A stretch of 15,739 nucleotides of DNA from Clostridia bacterium (GCA_017554835.1 JAFZHO010000110.1:1-15739), one strand, 5' to 3'; positions 1 through 7,713 are shown, counted from the stretch's first letter. Notes: generated by a model from the letters alone, not told the origin. A program made the numbers and translations.

Positions 1-396
1 ATATCCCATAGATGGAGAAAGAGTATATGTTCCGCCAACTATTTTATCCTCGTTACCGTTTGATTTGATATATAAGTTAAAGAGCCAGGGCATATCTATA
101 ATGCCCTCTTCTTTTAATTTTTTTGTTACTTCTCTATACTCGGCAGTAGTATCAAGAACGATTTCTTTTTCTGACGTATCTTTAACGAACGCAAAAATAT
201 CATTTGCAGCAGTTATAATCAGAGTTGAAAGTGCAACAGAAACGCCTATAACAAAAACCCAGTATTTGAATATTTTCATAAACTCTTTTCTTTCTTCACC
301 TGAAAACTGAAAAGATTTTAAAGCTTTTTTTGCCCATGAAGGTAAATCCATAGCATCTACGTTAAGACGTCTTCTGACTTTTCTTTTTCTCGCCAT
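1..396 (-). CDS. mltG: Endolytic transglycosylase MltG (YceG-like), N-terminal part, cut by window edge
   Basis: Partial gene: 132 codons run from an ATG at 396 off the left edge, ending in ...LSPSMGY. The protein starts with a very basic cytoplasmic tail (MARKRKVRRR), then a single membrane anchor at about residues 44-62, then an extracytoplasmic region that looks like the start of the YceG/MltG fold (VTKKLKEEGIIDMPWLFNLY, then GGTYTLSPSMGY). In this family the anchored enzyme cleaves nascent peptidoglycan and is thought to set glycan strand length. The catalytic Glu lies in the missing C-terminal part, so activity cannot be judged. An AAGGAG Shine-Dalgarno at 405-410 supports the start. It lies 57 bp behind the CPBP protease gene and has its own promoter, so it may be only partly coupled to the operon upstream. 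The family call rests on the N-terminal pattern alone. Confidence 0.8.
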   Translation of the reverse strand, partial: MARKRKVRRRLNVDAMDLPSWAKKALKSFQFSGEERKEFMKIFKYWVFVIGVSVALSTLIITAANDIFAFVKDTSEKEIVLDTTAEYREVTKKLKEEGIIDMPWLFNLYIKSNGNEDKIVGGTYTLSPSMGY

Positions 397-428
397 AATA
401 AAAACTCCTTTTCTACCGTATTAAGTAT

Positions 429-457
429 AGTTTATTCTATATTTCTCTATCTGTCAA
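429..457 (-). promoter_or_regulatory. Sigma-A-type promoter for mltG
   Basis: On the minus strand a perfect TTGACA (452-457) is followed after 17 bp by TAAACT (429-434), 33 bp upstream of the mltG ATG. The -35 box overlaps the TGA stop of the CPBP gene. The -10 matches 4 of 6 consensus bases. Prediction from sequence only. Confidence 0.5.
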
Positions 458-1341
458 AGGGCAAAATAAATGCCCGTTCCTACTGCTATTATAACAATAA
501 TCCAAAAAGAAAAACTTGAGAAAAATTCTGATAAGGCATTTTCTGTTCTTCCTTTCAGTTTTTTGGAATTGTTGGAAATGATATTTTCTATCATTTTTAA
601 GGTTACAATTATAATCAGAAGATATAATATAACAGCAAGAAAATCAAAAAGAATTCCTCCTGCCGCATTTGAGATATTTTCGCCTATAAAAGCAGCAAAA
701 ATAAAGAATAGATTATTAACGATATGCGCAATTATAGCAGGATAAATCGAGTTAAAAACAATAACAAGGAAGGAATATCCCATACCCGCAAGGAAAGGTC
801 CAAAAAAGTTATCAAGAGATATATGAAACATCGCAAAAATCAAGCCGGAAATAACCATAACGTGCAACGTTTTTTTATTCTGCATTTCGTTCTGGAATAC
901 TCCTCTGAATAAAAACTCCTCAAAAAAAGCAGGAACTATTGCTATTGCAAGAATACCAAATATGGAACTATCCGCCGTTGCAGATGCAGTTTTTATAAAG
1001 CTTTTTGTTATATCAAGGGAATATAATAACGAGTTTAGTATTGCAGAAGTCAGAGAAATCGCAATAGAAAACAGAACAATAAAAGGCAGGTTCTTAATTT
1101 TGAAATGACGTCTTTTCATTACCTCTTTTTTGTTTAATCTATATACTTTCGTATAAAAAAGAGCAGGTATGTATAAACAAAAAATCTGAAGCAGAATAAG
1201 AATAAGATTCTTTTTATCACCCAAATCAAAATCAAAAATATTAAAAACGACCTTTACTCCCGTTAATAAAACCATAACGAAGAAAAGAAGCCATAATCCT
1301 CTTTTTAAATTGTTTTCTTTAATTTTATATCTTTTCTCCAA
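454..1341 (-). CDS. CPBP family intramembrane metalloprotease (Abi/CAAX-protease-like)
   Basis: 295-aa multi-pass membrane protein carrying the three CPBP motifs: EExxxR (E141-E142...R146 in FFEEFLFRG), FxxxH (H173 in FAMFHIS) and HxxxN (H206 and N210 in HIVNN). These residues bind the metal in the glutamic-type intramembrane proteases of this family. Bacterial members have been linked to bacteriocin self-immunity or protein maturation, but the substrate here is unknown. The start codon is TTG. It is supported by GAAGGAAG 9 nt upstream (1351-1358) and by the lack of an ATG before the first membrane helix. The gene overlaps the end of the upstream 5-formyl-THF cyclo-ligase gene by 17 bp, which suggests translational coupling. 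It is the last gene of the long minus-strand operon. The nearby genes give no obvious substrate. Confidence 0.85.
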   Translation of the reverse strand: MEKRYKIKENNLKRGLWLLFFVMVLLTGVKVVFNIFDFDLGDKKNLILILLQIFCLYIPALFYTKVYRLNKKEVMKRRHFKIKNLPFIVLFSIAISLTSAILNSLLYSLDITKSFIKTASATADSSIFGILAIAIVPAFFEEFLFRGVFQNEMQNKKTLHVMVISGLIFAMFHISLDNFFGPFLAGMGYSFLVIVFNSIYPAIIAHIVNNLFFIFAAFIGENISNAAGGILFDFLAVILYLLIIIVTLKMIENIISNNSKKLKGRTENALSEFFSSFSFWIIVIIAVGTGIYFAL

Positions 1342-1861
1342 GAATTATCACTTCCTTCTCAGTAATTATAACGTCCATTTTAATATCATTTTTCTCTGTT
1401 GGAATAAAATCGGACAACATTTCATCATAGCATAATCCGATTTTCAGATTTTTAAAATCCATAAGATATTTATCATAATATCCCTTGCCGTAACCGATTC
1501 TCTCCCCGCTTTTCGTAAAAGATAGCCCGGGAGTAATGCAGCAGTCGTAATCATTTTTATTAACTATAACGTCGCCTTTTGGTTCACGAACACCGAAATA
1601 TCCGACCTCAAGCTCCGAAAGCTCATAAAACTCCATATAATCTCCCAAAACCTTTGGAACTGCAATATTAAAATCAGAATTATAAAGTATTTCTTCTGTT
1701 CCAATCTCTGCCTCAAGAGAAACGTAGCAAAGAATATTTTTAAGATTTTTTTCATTGAGAAAACCAGTTAGATTTTCAATAATCTTTTTTTCGGTATCAA
1801 GGTTTTTGATACTTTTTCTTTTTTCTTTTAGTTTTTTGCGAAGAATATTTTTTTCTGTCAT
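1325..1861 (-). CDS. 5-formyltetrahydrofolate cyclo-ligase (MTHFS)
   Basis: 178 aa, a normal length for the family. It has the N-terminal basic motif RKKLKEKRKSI near residue 9 and the signature GERIGYGKGYYDKYL, the glycine/tyrosine-rich loop that binds nucleotide and folate. The enzyme uses ATP to convert 5-formyl-THF to 5,10-methenyl-THF, returning a stored or inhibitory folate to the one-carbon pool. That fits the same operon as thyX, which consumes methylene-THF. The start ATG has GGAG at 1868-1871. It follows the DJ-1 gene by 16 bp and overlaps the CPBP gene by 17 bp. Nothing unusual is seen in the conserved parts. Confidence 0.93.
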   Translation of the reverse strand: MTEKNILRKKLKEKRKSIKNLDTEKKIIENLTGFLNEKNLKNILCYVSLEAEIGTEEILYNSDFNIAVPKVLGDYMEFYELSELEVGYFGVREPKGDVIVNKNDYDCCITPGLSFTKSGERIGYGKGYYDKYLMDFKNLKIGLCYDEMLSDFIPTEKNDIKMDVIITEKEVIILGEKI

Positions 1862-1877
1862 TATAATCTCCGTAATT

Positions 1878-2411
1878 TTATAGCATTATGCTTTTTGAAA
1901 TTTTTTCTCTTTCCTCTTTACCTTTAAGGCATTCAAGAAGTTCAAGAGCAAATTCAATAGAAACACCCATACCCATTCCCGTAATAATATTTCCATCACG
2001 AATAACTTTTTTATGGGAGATTTTTGCCCCTTTTAGTTCTTTTTCAAAACCCGGATAGCAAATTGCCTCTTTACCTTCAAGATAAGAAAGTTGGCCAAGA
2101 ATATAAGGTGCAGCGCATATAGCGCCTATAAATATATTATTATCAAAAGCATATTTCAAGGTTTTTAGAACTTTTTCGTTATTTCTGAGATTATCTGCCC
2201 CTGGAAGTCCCCCGGGAAGAATAACCATTTCCATTTTTTCTAAGTCTATATCGTCATAAGAGCAGTCTCTTTTTACGCAGATATTTTTATTACTTGAAAC
2301 ATACTCAGAATCGGAAGCAATTTTTATATCGATTTTTCCTCTCCTTAAAATATCAACGCAGGAAAGCGCCTCAATCTCTTCAAATCCATTTTCAAGAAGT
2401 AAATATACCAT
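1878..2411 (-). CDS. DJ-1/PfpI family protein
   Basis: 177-aa flavodoxin-like protein of the DJ-1/ThiJ/PfpI superfamily. The nucleophile-elbow cysteine is C99 in GAICAAP and the acidic partner is in NGFEEIEA (E11/E12), which together are typical of the DJ-1 branch. PGGLPGADNL and the late IEFALELLE helix also match. Members are variously reported as glyoxalase/deglycase-like, chaperone-like or stress proteins, and the sequence cannot choose between these. The SD AGGAGG (2417-2422) overlaps the stop codon of the upstream GNAT gene, so the two are probably translationally linked. The segment before the last helix reads ITGMGMGVSIEFAL where many relatives have a GPG-type turn, a mild divergence. 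Confidence 0.88.
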   Translation of the reverse strand: MVYLLLENGFEEIEALSCVDILRRGKIDIKIASDSEYVSSNKNICVKRDCSYDDIDLEKMEMVILPGGLPGADNLRNNEKVLKTLKYAFDNNIFIGAICAAPYILGQLSYLEGKEAICYPGFEKELKGAKISHKKVIRDGNIITGMGMGVSIEFALELLECLKGKEEREKISKSIML

Positions 2412-2420
2412 AATTTCCTC

Positions 2421-3413
2421 CTAATTCATCATCATGAACATTTTTATATTATTTCTTTCGTAAAAATTAAATCCAATAATTTTTTCACCGTTTAAAAAAG
2501 CCGAAAGTAATTTTTCAACGCTTATTTCAAAAACGTCTGTTTTTATATCTTCTTTAAAAAAGATTTCATTATTTTCTTTAATCAAAATGCAGTTATTTTC
2601 AAAAATAATGCTATCAGTAATTTTCACGGGAACCTTCTCTATAATATTTTCGAAAATCATATCAAGAAAAATCTTAACGTTCGTTATTCTCATCATAGAA
2701 AAAGGTGAATCAAACTGAAATTTCGGAATAATAAAATCCTTTTCCAGATTTTTTATAAGAATTTCATCATCTAAAAGTGAAAATTCAACAAAATATTTAT
2801 CTTCAAAAGGCAAAACGATGGCAAGTTTTTTACCTTTACAGATTATTTTTCCTTTTTCGATATTAAGAAATTCAAAATAATCTTCAAGGTTCTTTTTGTT
2901 GAGATAAAAAGACTTATTCTGAATATTTTTGTTATATAAATGGTAAAAAGTTTCAAAGTCTTTTATAATCTCAAAATCAGAATACCCGTTTTTATCGGCA
3001 TTAAAACTATGCTTTTTCATATAACCTGACGTTACGTAACCAAATCTCTTATAAAAATCAAAAAGTTCTTTTGATGCAGGAATAAGGGAAGAAAAAACCT
3101 TATTGTTTTTATAATCCTCTCTGAGCGCCTCTTTTATTAGCAAACCTGCATACCCTTTTCCTCTATATTCTTCAAAGGTGCAAGCGCCGGAAATATAGGA
3201 AACGGCATAGCTTTTATTATTGAAAAGTAAATTATAATCAAGATTCTGCAAGGAGGAAACAACTTTTTCATCCTCAACATAAATCAAAGTATTATGATGA
3301 GAATATTTATTCCGAAAATAAAAATCCCGAAATTTTTCGCTATCCTGAGAGAATATTTTATCCCACATTTCCCTCACTTGTTTTTTATAATATGAGCTGC
3401 TTTTTGTTACCAT
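2421..3413 (-). CDS. GNAT family N-acetyltransferase (Eis-like two-domain layout)
   Basis: 330 aa. The N-terminal half carries a GNAT domain with the acetyl-CoA pyrophosphate loop RGKGYAG (R84-G90, R-x-x-G-x-A pattern) inside CTFEEYRGKGYAGLLIKEAL, and the downstream LFDFYKRFGY strand/helix. The C-terminal part (about 150-330) has no motif I can name. An N-terminal GNAT with a long second half recalls the Eis-like acetyltransferases, which modify amines such as aminoglycosides or lysines. The substrate is unknown here. The ATG overlaps the stop of the DUF2156 gene by one base (TAATG), so the pair is translationally coupled. The protein ends in an odd MFMMMN tail. Confidence 0.75.
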   Translation of the reverse strand: MVTKSSSYYKKQVREMWDKIFSQDSEKFRDFYFRNKYSHHNTLIYVEDEKVVSSLQNLDYNLLFNNKSYAVSYISGACTFEEYRGKGYAGLLIKEALREDYKNNKVFSSLIPASKELFDFYKRFGYVTSGYMKKHSFNADKNGYSDFEIIKDFETFYHLYNKNIQNKSFYLNKKNLEDYFEFLNIEKGKIICKGKKLAIVLPFEDKYFVEFSLLDDEILIKNLEKDFIIPKFQFDSPFSMMRITNVKIFLDMIFENIIEKVPVKITDSIIFENNCILIKENNEIFFKEDIKTDVFEISVEKLLSAFLNGEKIIGFNFYERNNIKMFMMMN

Positions 3414-4303
3414 TATTTATCCTCTTTTTTTAAAACAGCAGTATACTTTTTTATCATAAAATCAGGATAATAAGAGTTTTTTGCTTTGCGAAGGCCTTCG
3501 CTACCCATATCCTCTTCACGATTTATCCATTTATAACGAGAAAGTTCGTTCTTAACGAAATCTCTATTAATAATAGGATAGGCACCATCTATATCGTAGA
3601 ATGCTTTTTCAACGTGGACTACAAACATATCATCATTCAGTTCTTCGCCAAATGTAAAGGCAATTACCTTGTCATCCGCTTTTATAAGTCCACCAACCAT
3701 ATTTAGTTCTTTATAGTATTTGAAATATTCTTTAACGGCGCAGGCCTCGTTTTTTAGTGATTCAGATCTTCCGCAATCGTTTAATCTGCACCATTCAAGA
3801 CTCATTTTATAGCAATCGTCTATGTTTTCCTCTGATATTTTTTCGTATTTATAATCAGGATATTTCAAAAGAAATTTATTGATATGATTTCTCTTTGAGG
3901 AAAGTTTTCTTCCTTTAAGTTCTGATAATTTTTCAAAGGAATAAACGTAGTCCCAGATATTCATATCAGTTGAAAATTCAAATTTATCAGGATAATTTTC
4001 TTCGAGAAAGATTTTATCCTTTTCTTCAATATTTGTAATTTCAAAGGGCTTGTCCTCTTCTGAGTTTAAAATAAAGTCAATAGCCGCTTTATTTCTTTCT
4101 CCCAAAGGGAAAATATAAATACTTTCTTCGCTATCATATTTCAAAATAAGATTATTATCCTTTTCTAAAAACAAAACGGGATACTGCTTTCGCCAGGAAA
4201 ACATCGTTCCAAAGGAAGAAAAATTTGAGGAAATATCCGAAACTTTAATATATTTATCAAACAAAGGTTTATCTTCTAAAGAAAGTGGTCTGAAATTATC
4301 CAT
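3413..4303 (-). CDS. DUF2156 / phosphatidylglycerol lysyltransferase-like domain protein (COG4866 type)
   Basis: 296-aa soluble protein resembling the DUF2156 domain, which has a doubled GNAT-like fold and also forms the cytoplasmic catalytic half of MprF-type lysyltransferases. Recognisable stretches are the start FRPLSLEDKPLFDKYI, the basic RKLSSKRNHINKFL, the core FTFGEEL, and the end NREEDMGSEGLRKAKNSY followed by PDFMIKKY. There is no membrane domain, so it is not a full MprF. Stand-alone members are common in Clostridia and their substrate is unknown to me. It follows the thymidylate-kinase-like gene by 6 bp and overlaps the GNAT gene by 1 bp. Its own SD is weak (AAAGG in the end of the upstream gene), consistent with reinitiation. 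Confidence 0.72.
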   Translation of the reverse strand: MDNFRPLSLEDKPLFDKYIKVSDISSNFSSFGTMFSWRKQYPVLFLEKDNNLILKYDSEESIYIFPLGERNKAAIDFILNSEEDKPFEITNIEEKDKIFLEENYPDKFEFSTDMNIWDYVYSFEKLSELKGRKLSSKRNHINKFLLKYPDYKYEKISEENIDDCYKMSLEWCRLNDCGRSESLKNEACAVKEYFKYYKELNMVGGLIKADDKVIAFTFGEELNDDMFVVHVEKAFYDIDGAYPIINRDFVKNELSRYKWINREEDMGSEGLRKAKNSYYPDFMIKKYTAVLKKEDK

Positions 4304-4309
4304 ATACTA

Positions 4310-4972
4310 CTAAATGCCTTTCTTTATTGTCTCATAAATCATTTGAGAAATTTCTTCTCTTGACATTATTTCGTTATCTTTAATGGTATTGATTTTTTCC
4401 CATTTATAGTAGTCTGCGCAGTAAAGGGCGCTTTCATAGCACTGAATAAGAAAATTCTTATTCTGCTCGTGAATATCAACGTTATGGTCAGTTTCTTTTG
4501 CTCTTTTTTCAATTAATTTAAAAGAATATTCAGGCGGCATATCAATAAAAATGACCATATCGGGTTTTGGAATTGATAGTTTTTCAAACTCAAAATCATA
4601 AACCCAATCAAGATATGCCTGCTTTTCCTCTTCTTTTAATTTCGTCAGCTGATAAATAGGGTTAGAAGATGCATAACGGTCGCAGATAATTATATAATCC
4701 TCATCATAATATTTCTTCCATTCAGACATATAAGAAGCATATCTATCAACTGCAAAAAAAGTTGACGCAGCATAAGCATTAACATCATCCGGGTTTTTGC
4801 CGAATTCACCGTTTAAATACATTTTAACCGGCTCACAATAAGGTTTATCATAATTCGGAAAATCAAGGCGAATCACTTTATCATATTCTTTTTTTAGTTT
4901 TTCGAATATCAGTTTAACCTGAGTTTCTTTACCGCTGGCATCAAGACCATCGATTACAATCAGTTTTCCCAC
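4310..4972 (-). CDS. tmk: Thymidylate kinase-like protein (dTMP kinase family, atypical P-loop)
   Basis: 220 aa with the thymidylate kinase plan: P-loop at residues 9-17 (GLDASGKET), FFAVDRYAS near 72-80, the DRY motif D98-R99-Y100 followed by ASSNPIYQ, and a LID-like stretch around KRAKETDHN (157-164). The enzyme would phosphorylate dTMP to dTDP. It sits 11 bp behind thyX, which makes dTMP, so the two form a biosynthetic pair. The residue after the P-loop lysine is Glu (E16) where most P-loop kinases have Thr or Ser, though T17 and the following Gln are kept. I recall related clostridial thymidylate-kinase-like proteins with a non-Thr residue there, so this may be a subfamily trait. It could be a related nucleotide kinase; the canonical tmk could lie elsewhere. 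Confidence 0.8.
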   Translation of the reverse strand: MGKLIVIDGLDASGKETQVKLIFEKLKKEYDKVIRLDFPNYDKPYCEPVKMYLNGEFGKNPDDVNAYAASTFFAVDRYASYMSEWKKYYDEDYIIICDRYASSNPIYQLTKLKEEEKQAYLDWVYDFEFEKLSIPKPDMVIFIDMPPEYSFKLIEKRAKETDHNVDIHEQNKNFLIQCYESALYCADYYKWEKINTIKDNEIMSREEISQMIYETIKKGI

Positions 4973-4983
4973 CGTAGCACTTC

Positions 4984-5742
4984 CTAAATATTTTTATATT
5001 TTTCTCTCATTTCAACCATTTTACCGCAGGTCATATTTCCCTCGGGACAAGGTCCGTGAACGCATTTTGGTCCTGCGTTTTTAAATAGCGTCGGAGAAAC
5101 GTTTTTACATAGTTTAAGCATCTCATATGCAAGTTCTCTAATTTCCCACTGAGCTCTGTTGCAGCATCTATGAGCGAAGAAATTCATTAAACTTCTTGCG
5201 TTCATAGTGACTATCATTTTTGTATCGCAGGAATTTGGCAAAACGAATCTTGCATCCTCTATTGCAAGTTTTTCTGCTTTTCTTTCTGCGGATTTTTCGT
5301 CTTCACCTTCTGCCATAAGAGCTTTTTTATGATTTTCTTTCAAAATTTTTGAAAGTCTGATATAACTATCTCTTGCGTTATCCATCGCTTTTATATATTC
5401 TTCTTTTGCCTCTTCGTCTTTTTCGATTTCGGGTGGAAGAATATATTCAAAATTCTCTTTATTAACGTATCTCTGACTCTGAACGCTATAAGAAGCTATT
5501 CTATGCCTTGTTATCTGAGCGAGAAGCGCTCTTGATACTCCTTCGATGGCAAAGGTAAAGCTTGCATGCTCAATTGGACTCTCGTGGCCAATTTCTGAAA
5601 GCATTTCAACGAAAGATGCTGTTTTTTCTTCAGTCAGATTTTCGAAAATACCATCAACGTCAGTTTTTGCATAGCAAAGTTTGGCAGCGGCTGCCACGGT
5701 TTTTTCAGGATTTGGAGTATGGGCAATAAGTCTTACTTTCAT
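4984..5742 (-). CDS. thyX: FAD-dependent thymidylate synthase ThyX
   Basis: 252 aa. The diagnostic ThyX motif RHR-x7-S is intact (R79-H80-R81 ... S89 in RHRIASYSVQSQR). HESPIEHASFTF upstream and ARFVLPNSCDTKMI, then MNARSLMNFFAHRCCNRAQW downstream, are the substrate- and flavin-binding parts. The enzyme methylates dUMP to dTMP using methylene-THF and NAD(P)H through FAD, and releases THF rather than DHF. The start ATG has AGGAGG at 5751-5756, which overlaps the stop of the wecG-like gene 12 bp upstream. The following thymidylate-kinase-like gene would take its product on to dTDP, and the MTHFS gene of the same operon acts on the folate pool. Confidence 0.97.
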   Translation of the reverse strand: MKVRLIAHTPNPEKTVAAAAKLCYAKTDVDGIFENLTEEKTASFVEMLSEIGHESPIEHASFTFAIEGVSRALLAQITRHRIASYSVQSQRYVNKENFEYILPPEIEKDEEAKEEYIKAMDNARDSYIRLSKILKENHKKALMAEGEDEKSAERKAEKLAIEDARFVLPNSCDTKMIVTMNARSLMNFFAHRCCNRAQWEIRELAYEMLKLCKNVSPTLFKNAGPKCVHGPCPEGNMTCGKMVEMREKYKNI

Positions 5743-5754
5743 TATGTATTCCTC

Positions 5755-6489
5755 CTATGCGTTTTTGCCTTTTGATAATTTATAAAAAATTATGGAAAAT
5801 AAATATTTGGGAAGCTTCATCATTCTGCCGATTCTTTTTGGCTCTTTCATTAATCGATAGAACCATTCAAGACCAAATCTTACGAAAAAGTCGGGTGCTC
5901 TTTTTACTGTTCCTGCCATAACGTCAAGACTTCCACCAAGGCCGAGCATAACGCCTGCTTTGATTTTATCTTTATTATCAAACATAAAGAACTCCTGCTT
6001 TGGTGCTCCAAGGCAAACGAACAATACGTTTGGTTCTTTTTCGTTGATTTCTGCTATTATTTCGTCAGAGTCCTTAAAATATCCGTCTCTTATTCCGCAG
6101 ATATTTAAGTTGGGATAATCTTTCAAAACGTTCTCGGCAGCGGTCTGAGCAACGCCCGGTTTAGAGCCAAAGAAAAATACGCTCAAATTCTCCTTTTCAA
6201 GATGAGGGAAAAGGTTCTTCGCAACCTCGTATCCTGCAACCTTTTCTTTAAGGGGTTTTCCAATGATTTTTGAAGCCATAACAACGCCAATTCCGTCAGG
6301 AACTACTAACTGCGCGCTATTAACAACTTCCTTCAGTTTCTCGTTTTCGTGACATAACTGAGCAATTTCTGCGTTTGGAGTTATTACTATATTTGCCGAC
6401 ATAGTTTTTGATAATTCTATTGTTTTCTCTACTGCTTCCTCAAGTGTTACATTATCAATAAAAACATCTCTTATTTTTACCTTTTCCAT
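5755..6489 (-). CDS. WecG/TagA/CpsF family glycosyltransferase
   Basis: 244 aa from the ATG at 6489. An upstream in-frame ATG at 6501 would add four residues, but it has no SD. The inner ATG has GAGGTG (6494-6499) 4 nt upstream, and this numbering places the family motifs where TagA enzymes have them: T37-P-N39-A-E41, D65 in PDGIGVV and G161-A-P-K-Q165-E. GLGGSLDVMAG and the C-terminal EWFYRLMKEPKRIGRM, which helps membrane association in TagA, are present. The family moves ManNAc (or a related sugar) onto undecaprenyl-PP-GlcNAc, the committed step of wall teichoic acid or similar polymer linkage units at the inner membrane face. No other teichoic acid genes are in the window, so the exact sugar is open. 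It is the first gene of the long operon. Confidence 0.9.
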   Translation of the reverse strand: MEKVKIRDVFIDNVTLEEAVEKTIELSKTMSANIVITPNAEIAQLCHENEKLKEVVNSAQLVVPDGIGVVMASKIIGKPLKEKVAGYEVAKNLFPHLEKENLSVFFFGSKPGVAQTAAENVLKDYPNLNICGIRDGYFKDSDEIIAEINEKEPNVLFVCLGAPKQEFFMFDNKDKIKAGVMLGLGGSLDVMAGTVKRAPDFFVRFGLEWFYRLMKEPKRIGRMMKLPKYLFSIIFYKLSKGKNA

Positions 6490-6511
6490 AAGACACCTCA
6501 TAAAACAATTT

Positions 6512-6539
6512 AAAGTGACAGGATATAACCTATCACCTT
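6512..6539 (-). promoter_or_regulatory. Dyad/hairpin in the leader of the wecG-thyX operon
   Basis: GTGACAGG (6515-6522) and CCTATCAC (6529-6536) flank a 6-nt centre. In minus-strand RNA the arms extend to 11 bp (AAGGUGAUAGG with CCUGUCACUUU) with two G-U wobbles. It lies between the candidate -10 and the wecG SD. It could be an operator or a leader hairpin. No known riboswitch is recognised. Confidence 0.4.
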
Positions 6540-6541
6540 AT

Positions 6542-6570
6542 ATAATACCACAAAAAAAACACAAATGCAA
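6542..6570 (-). promoter_or_regulatory. Possible promoter of the wecG-thyX operon
   Basis: Minus strand: TTGCAT (6565-6570), 17 bp, TATTAT (6542-6547). The -35 is only a half match and overlaps the terminator stem, so this is a weak call. A promoter is expected here because a terminator precedes and an eight-gene operon follows. Confidence 0.3.
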
Positions 6571-6592
6571 AAATTATCTTGCATTTGTGTTT
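6552..6592 (-). terminator. Intrinsic terminator after the DUF378 gene
   Basis: A perfect 14-bp stem (6557-6570 with 6579-6592, core ACACAAATGCAA/TTGCATTTGTGT) closes an 8-nt loop. On the minus strand it runs into a tract of eight U (6552-6559, the first three paired). It lies 7 bp past the DUF378 stop and separates that gene from the wecG-thyX operon. Confidence 0.85.
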
Positions 6593-6598
6593 AAATTT

Positions 6599-6838
6599 TT
6601 AATCCATTCTTGACCTTGACATTTCCTCTGCTTCTTCCATGCTCACGGTTGGCTTGAATAGCAATGAAATGCACCACAAAGCCGAAAGTCCGACAAGAGC
6701 ATAAACTATTCTTGCAATGATTGAACCCTGACCACCAAAAAGCCATGCAACTATATCGAATCGGAAAAGCCCTATGCTTCCCCAGTTGACACCACCTATT
6801 ACAAGAACGGCTAATGCGATTTTATCTATTACTGACAT
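6599..6838 (-). CDS. DUF378 family small membrane protein (YuzA-like)
   Basis: 79 aa with two hydrophobic segments (about 5-25 and 38-62). It carries the family pattern ALAVLVIGGVNWGSIGLFRFD followed by VYALVGLSALW. DUF378 proteins are short two-helix membrane proteins of unknown function, common in Firmicutes. The C-terminal tail is short and charged (EEAEEMSRSRMD). An SD AAGGAG lies 8 nt upstream of the ATG. It appears monocistronic, with a strong terminator downstream and about 70 bp of AT-rich sequence upstream. No function is inferred from its neighbours. Confidence 0.85.
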   Translation of the reverse strand: MSVIDKIALAVLVIGGVNWGSIGLFRFDIVAWLFGGQGSIIARIVYALVGLSALWCISLLFKPTVSMEEAEEMSRSRMD

Positions 6839-6910
6839 AATATCAACTCCTTAATTTTTAGTAGGTCGTTTATATTATGCGCAGTTTTTTGATTTTAAAA
6901 CATTAAATAA

Positions 6911-7672
6911 TTATTTTTTTATTGTATCTGAAAAAATACTTTCTTCCAGGTTTTCTTCTTCCTTCTTTTCGGTATATGGGTCAACCATATATTTTTTCAA
7001 AAGCGGATAAGTGGAATAAGAAATAACAAATCCCAAAAACGCAGGAATTATCAAAACCATAGCACCCAAATATATAGGCAACGTCAATCCATTAAGTCCT
7101 GAAAGAGGCATTACTACTAAAACAAACGCTAAAATAGTTAATAACAAATTTCTAACAACGCCGATAACGGCAAATAAGAATGAGTTTTTATAAATCTGCT
7201 TTATAGTTACTTTAAAGGTAACTATAATCGTATACATATAAAATCTCATAAAAAGATACATTCCGCCGCCAATATAAAGAAGAGGCACGGCATATGTAAA
7301 CCACGGGAAATTTGCCACATTTTCAGGAATTGTATAAAACTGAAGGGCATAGAAAAACGCTGCAACAAACAAAATCTCAATAATCCCTACTATAAGTCCT
7401 TGCTTGAAATTCTTTTTGAACGCATCAAAGAAATCCGAGAAAACTTCTGCATGTTCATCGTTTGCAAATTTTCTCAAAACATATGCAAGTCCGCAAGTCG
7501 CAGGCCCTATTGTTACAATAGGAATACAAAATATAATATAAATAACGTTAAGAGTTATAACCTTCCATATTCTAACGAAGAATATATCAAAGAAATTAAA
7601 AAACCTATTTTTCTGAGGGGCATCCTTATAAATACCCGGACCATCTTTCTGATTAAAACCGAATAATCCCAT
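6911..7672 (-). CDS. DUF624 (YesL family) membrane protein
   Basis: 253 aa with about five to six membrane helices. The N-terminal block FFVRIWKVITLNVIYIIF, then CIPIVTIGPATCGLAYVLRKF, is characteristic of YesL/DUF624 proteins. Many relatives are encoded beside carbohydrate ABC transporter or glycosidase genes and are thought to assist sugar uptake or regulation, but the biochemical role is unknown. Here there is no adjacent transporter; a GH2 gene is present only 7 kb away, so no functional link is claimed. The start ATG has AAGGAG at 7679-7684, 6 nt upstream. The C-terminal tail after the last helix is acidic (EKKEEENLEESIF). It appears to be transcribed from its own promoter. Confidence 0.85.
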   Translation of the reverse strand: MGLFGFNQKDGPGIYKDAPQKNRFFNFFDIFFVRIWKVITLNVIYIIFCIPIVTIGPATCGLAYVLRKFANDEHAEVFSDFFDAFKKNFKQGLIVGIIEILFVAAFFYALQFYTIPENVANFPWFTYAVPLLYIGGGMYLFMRFYMYTIIVTFKVTIKQIYKNSFLFAVIGVVRNLLLTILAFVLVVMPLSGLNGLTLPIYLGAMVLIIPAFLGFVISYSTYPLLKKYMVDPYTEKKEEENLEESIFSDTIKK

Positions 7673-7713
7673 TACTTTCTCCTTAAACTTCCTTTTTTAA
7701 AATAATTTTTATT

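Noticed and set aside
65..912. Plus-strand open frames at 65-310, 470-745 and 724-912
   Set aside because: They lie opposite mltG and the CPBP protease gene, have no SD or recognisable domains, and mirror hydrophobic coding on the other strand.
1564..1755. Second minus-strand frame inside the MTHFS gene
   Set aside because: Out-of-frame shadow; the MTHFS frame carries all conserved motifs.
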